Below are positions 42,854 to 44,069 of a stretch of DNA of 44,069 nt, piece after piece. Location of the stretch: positions 1-44,069 of the forward strand of contig JAGCGE010000143.1 in assembly GCA_017649745.1 (NCBI GenBank), read 5' to 3'. How positions within the stretch are numbered: position 1 is the stretch's first letter; every line of letters starts with the position of its first letter. Under the pieces are notes generated by a model. That model ran no database searches. It saw only the letters and a list, made by a program, of their open reading frames with translations, and was not told where the DNA came from. Source of the stretch: Clostridiales bacterium. Lineage in GTDB: Bacteria > Bacillota_A > Clostridia > Saccharofermentanales > Saccharofermentanaceae. The position numbers and the translations under genes were made by a program.

Positions 42854-43714
42854 ATGAAAGTATCCGAAATCTACACAAATAAAAGAAAAAGCTTATCTTT
42901 TGAGATCTTCCCCCCGAAAAAGGGGAAGGATCTTGAAGATATCGACGAGACGCTCGACGTACTCTGTGATCTGAATCCTGATTTCATCAGCGTGACATTC
43001 GGCGCGGGTGGTGGTGCCAACTGCAACAGGACCATCGAACTTGCTAACAAGATCAAGACAAAGTATAACGTCGAGCCGGTCGTTCATCTTACTTGTCTTC
43101 ATTACGACAAAAACGAGATCGATGAATTCGCGAGAACGATGAAGAGAGAGAATATCGAGAACATCCTGGCTCTTCGCGGCGACAGGCGAGTCGATATTCC
43201 TGAGAAAGATGACTTCAAGCATTCGACGGACCTCATGACTTACCTGAGGGATAAGTACGATTTCTGTATTCTCGGTGCATGTTATCCTGAGTGCCATCCG
43301 GAGTCTTCCAGTCGTATTGATGAGCTTAAGAATCTTAAGAAGAAATCAGAATCAGGAGCAGAGGTGTTCCTCTCTCAGCTCTTTTTCGATAATGAGAAGT
43401 TCTATCGATTTAAAGAAGAGTGTGAGATCGCTTCGATCAAGTCGCCGATCATCCCCGGTGTTATGCCTGTGATAAACGCTTCCCAGATCAGGCGCATGAT
43501 CACGATGTGTAACGCGACTTTCCCTGACAGGTTCCAGAGGATCATCGATCGCTACGAGACAAACAAAGAGGCTCTTTTCGATGCCGGCATGTCATATGCA
43601 TTAAGTCAGGTGATAGATCTTCTGGCTAATGATATATCAGGTATCCACCTATATACGATGAATAATCCGCTGGTCGCAAGAAGGATATGTGAAGGTATAA
43701 AGAACATAGTATAA
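42854..43714 (+). CDS. metF: 5,10-methylenetetrahydrofolate reductase
   Basis: MetF reduces methylenetetrahydrofolate to methyltetrahydrofolate with a flavin cofactor, supplying MetE. The 286-residue TIM-barrel protein shows SFEIFPPKKG with the catalytic Glu, SVTFGAGGG, HLTCLH, NILALRGDR and QLFFDNEKFYRF, and PGVMPV near the end. The start lies two bases after the metE stop; AAGG (42845) is the only upstream RBS candidate. A strong terminator follows, so metE-metF is the whole operon. Confidence 0.95.
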   Translation: MKVSEIYTNKRKSLSFEIFPPKKGKDLEDIDETLDVLCDLNPDFISVTFGAGGGANCNRTIELANKIKTKYNVEPVVHLTCLHYDKNEIDEFARTMKRENIENILALRGDRRVDIPEKDDFKHSTDLMTYLRDKYDFCILGACYPECHPESSSRIDELKNLKKKSESGAEVFLSQLFFDNEKFYRFKEECEIASIKSPIIPGVMPVINASQIRRMITMCNATFPDRFQRIIDRYETNKEALFDAGMSYALSQVIDLLANDISGIHLYTMNNPLVARRICEGIKNIV

Positions 43715-43723
43715 ATACAGGGG

Positions 43724-43774
43724 GGATGTCTCAAAAGCGAAGTTGATTAACATCGCTTTTGTGGCATCCTTTTA
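43724..43774 (+). terminator. Terminator of metE-metF
   Basis: GGATGTC pairs with GGCATCC (one wobble) and CAAAAGCGA with TCGCTTTTG around one mismatch, followed by TTTT. It begins nine bases after the metF stop. Confidence 0.9.
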
Positions 43775-44069
43775 AAGCGCGCAAAATTTTTTACATCCTT
43801 ATGTAGCAGAGCCAAAGTGTGGTCTTTTTGAAATCCTACCTTATGTTGTACCTTTAAATGTTTTCTGCGAGATTTCTCTTCAATCTGAACTCAAGGTAGT
43901 ATGAATCATCGTTTTATGCAACCTAACGAGTCAAGTCCAAAGTTTTGTGTAAATTCCTTAAGTCAATTAGTTTGTTGTTTCCAACCCAGGTCCTAAGTGG
44001 AGCGTAGCGGAACAAGGGACCTGGGTTGGCTCGACTCGTTCGTTATCTTTAGGCTACTAAAGCTGCCCA
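43775..44069. other. Gene-free right edge with nested inverted repeats
   Basis: No convincing reading frame occupies these 295 bases. CTACCTT (43836) pairs with AAGGTAG (43893). AACGAGTC (43925-43932) and GACTCGTT (44033-44040) are exact inverted copies that enclose a perfect 13-bp inverted repeat, CCAACCCAGGTCC (43981-43993) and GGACCTGGGTTGG (44017-44029), with a 23-base centre. A further CTTTAG-GCTA-CTAAAG hairpin lies at 44047-44062. No T run follows any of them on either strand. It may be a structured RNA, or the edge of a mobile element or of a unit that continues to the right. Confidence 0.5.

Noticed and set aside
43918..44046. attC-like integron recombination site (ACCTAAC followed by large palindromes)
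   Set aside because: ACCTAAC fits the RYYYAAC box, but the opposite end reads GTTCGTT and GTTATCT, not GTTRRRY, and integrons are not expected here.

Overview
The window reads as a chromosomal segment of a Gram-positive bacterium of the Bacillota, most likely a Clostridia-type anaerobe. The evidence is a WalRK-like two-component operon, several lipobox lipoproteins, AGGAGG-type ribosome binding sites, an FMN riboswitch with RibU, a LytTR-DUF3021 pair, a CmpB/DUF1113 membrane protein, an iron alcohol dehydrogenase and moderate-to-low GC. Genus cannot be fixed by eye. There is no transposase, phage module or CRISPR array; most of the window is housekeeping, with an accessory stretch around 24.7-28.9 kb and another at 30.6-34.1 kb.

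1-450: the end of an rRNA operon (3' end of 23S, then 5S, then a terminator). 583-5999: a tight operon walR-walK-murA-walJ-rlmH that couples cell-wall sensing to the first step of peptidoglycan synthesis. Its promoter carries a perfect match to the published WalR box, which suggests autoregulation. 6147-11221: an ABC exporter (ATPase plus two ABC-2 permeases) with a DesK/LnrJ-type kinase and a NarL-type regulator, in the layout of linearmycin-type (LnrLMN-JK) resistance modules. A cluster of GTCAT half-sites lies in front of it. 11309-18160: YfhO membrane protein, phosphoglucomutase, a small methyltransferase, a sugar-phosphate nucleotidyltransferase and a VanY-like carboxypeptidase lipoprotein, together pointing to envelope glycan work. 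18187-24624: FMN riboswitch-ribU, then glmU-pth-mfd. All genes from 583 to 24978 lie on the plus strand.

24.7-28.9 kb: small membrane proteins, three lipoproteins, a Nudix hydrolase and a tRNA-Arg(CCG). One small membrane gene is split by an in-frame TAG. 28.9-34.1 kb: a proC-family gene (minus), endonuclease IV, a CmpB-like protein, an alpha/beta hydrolase, LytTR-DUF3021 and two GNAT acetyltransferases. 34.1-38.6 kb (minus): type I glutamine synthetase, then a separate epimerase-SDR-iron alcohol dehydrogenase operon, divergent from an AraC-type regulator. 39.6-43.7 kb: a LysR-type regulator divergent from metE-metF, with a palindromic LysR box about 66 bp upstream of the predicted metE start of transcription. 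The last 300 bases hold no gene but contain a nested set of inverted repeats.

The points most worth following are regulatory: (i) a 15-bp RNA hairpin in the glmU leader whose three-base loop is the start codon of a five-codon ORF with its own ribosome binding site; (ii) the WalR box; (iii) the operator-like arrays before the ABC exporter, the epimerase operon and metE; (iv) the unexplained folded element at the right edge; and (v) the roughly 275-residue acidic/charged tail on WalK. I did not identify a clearly new multi-gene system.
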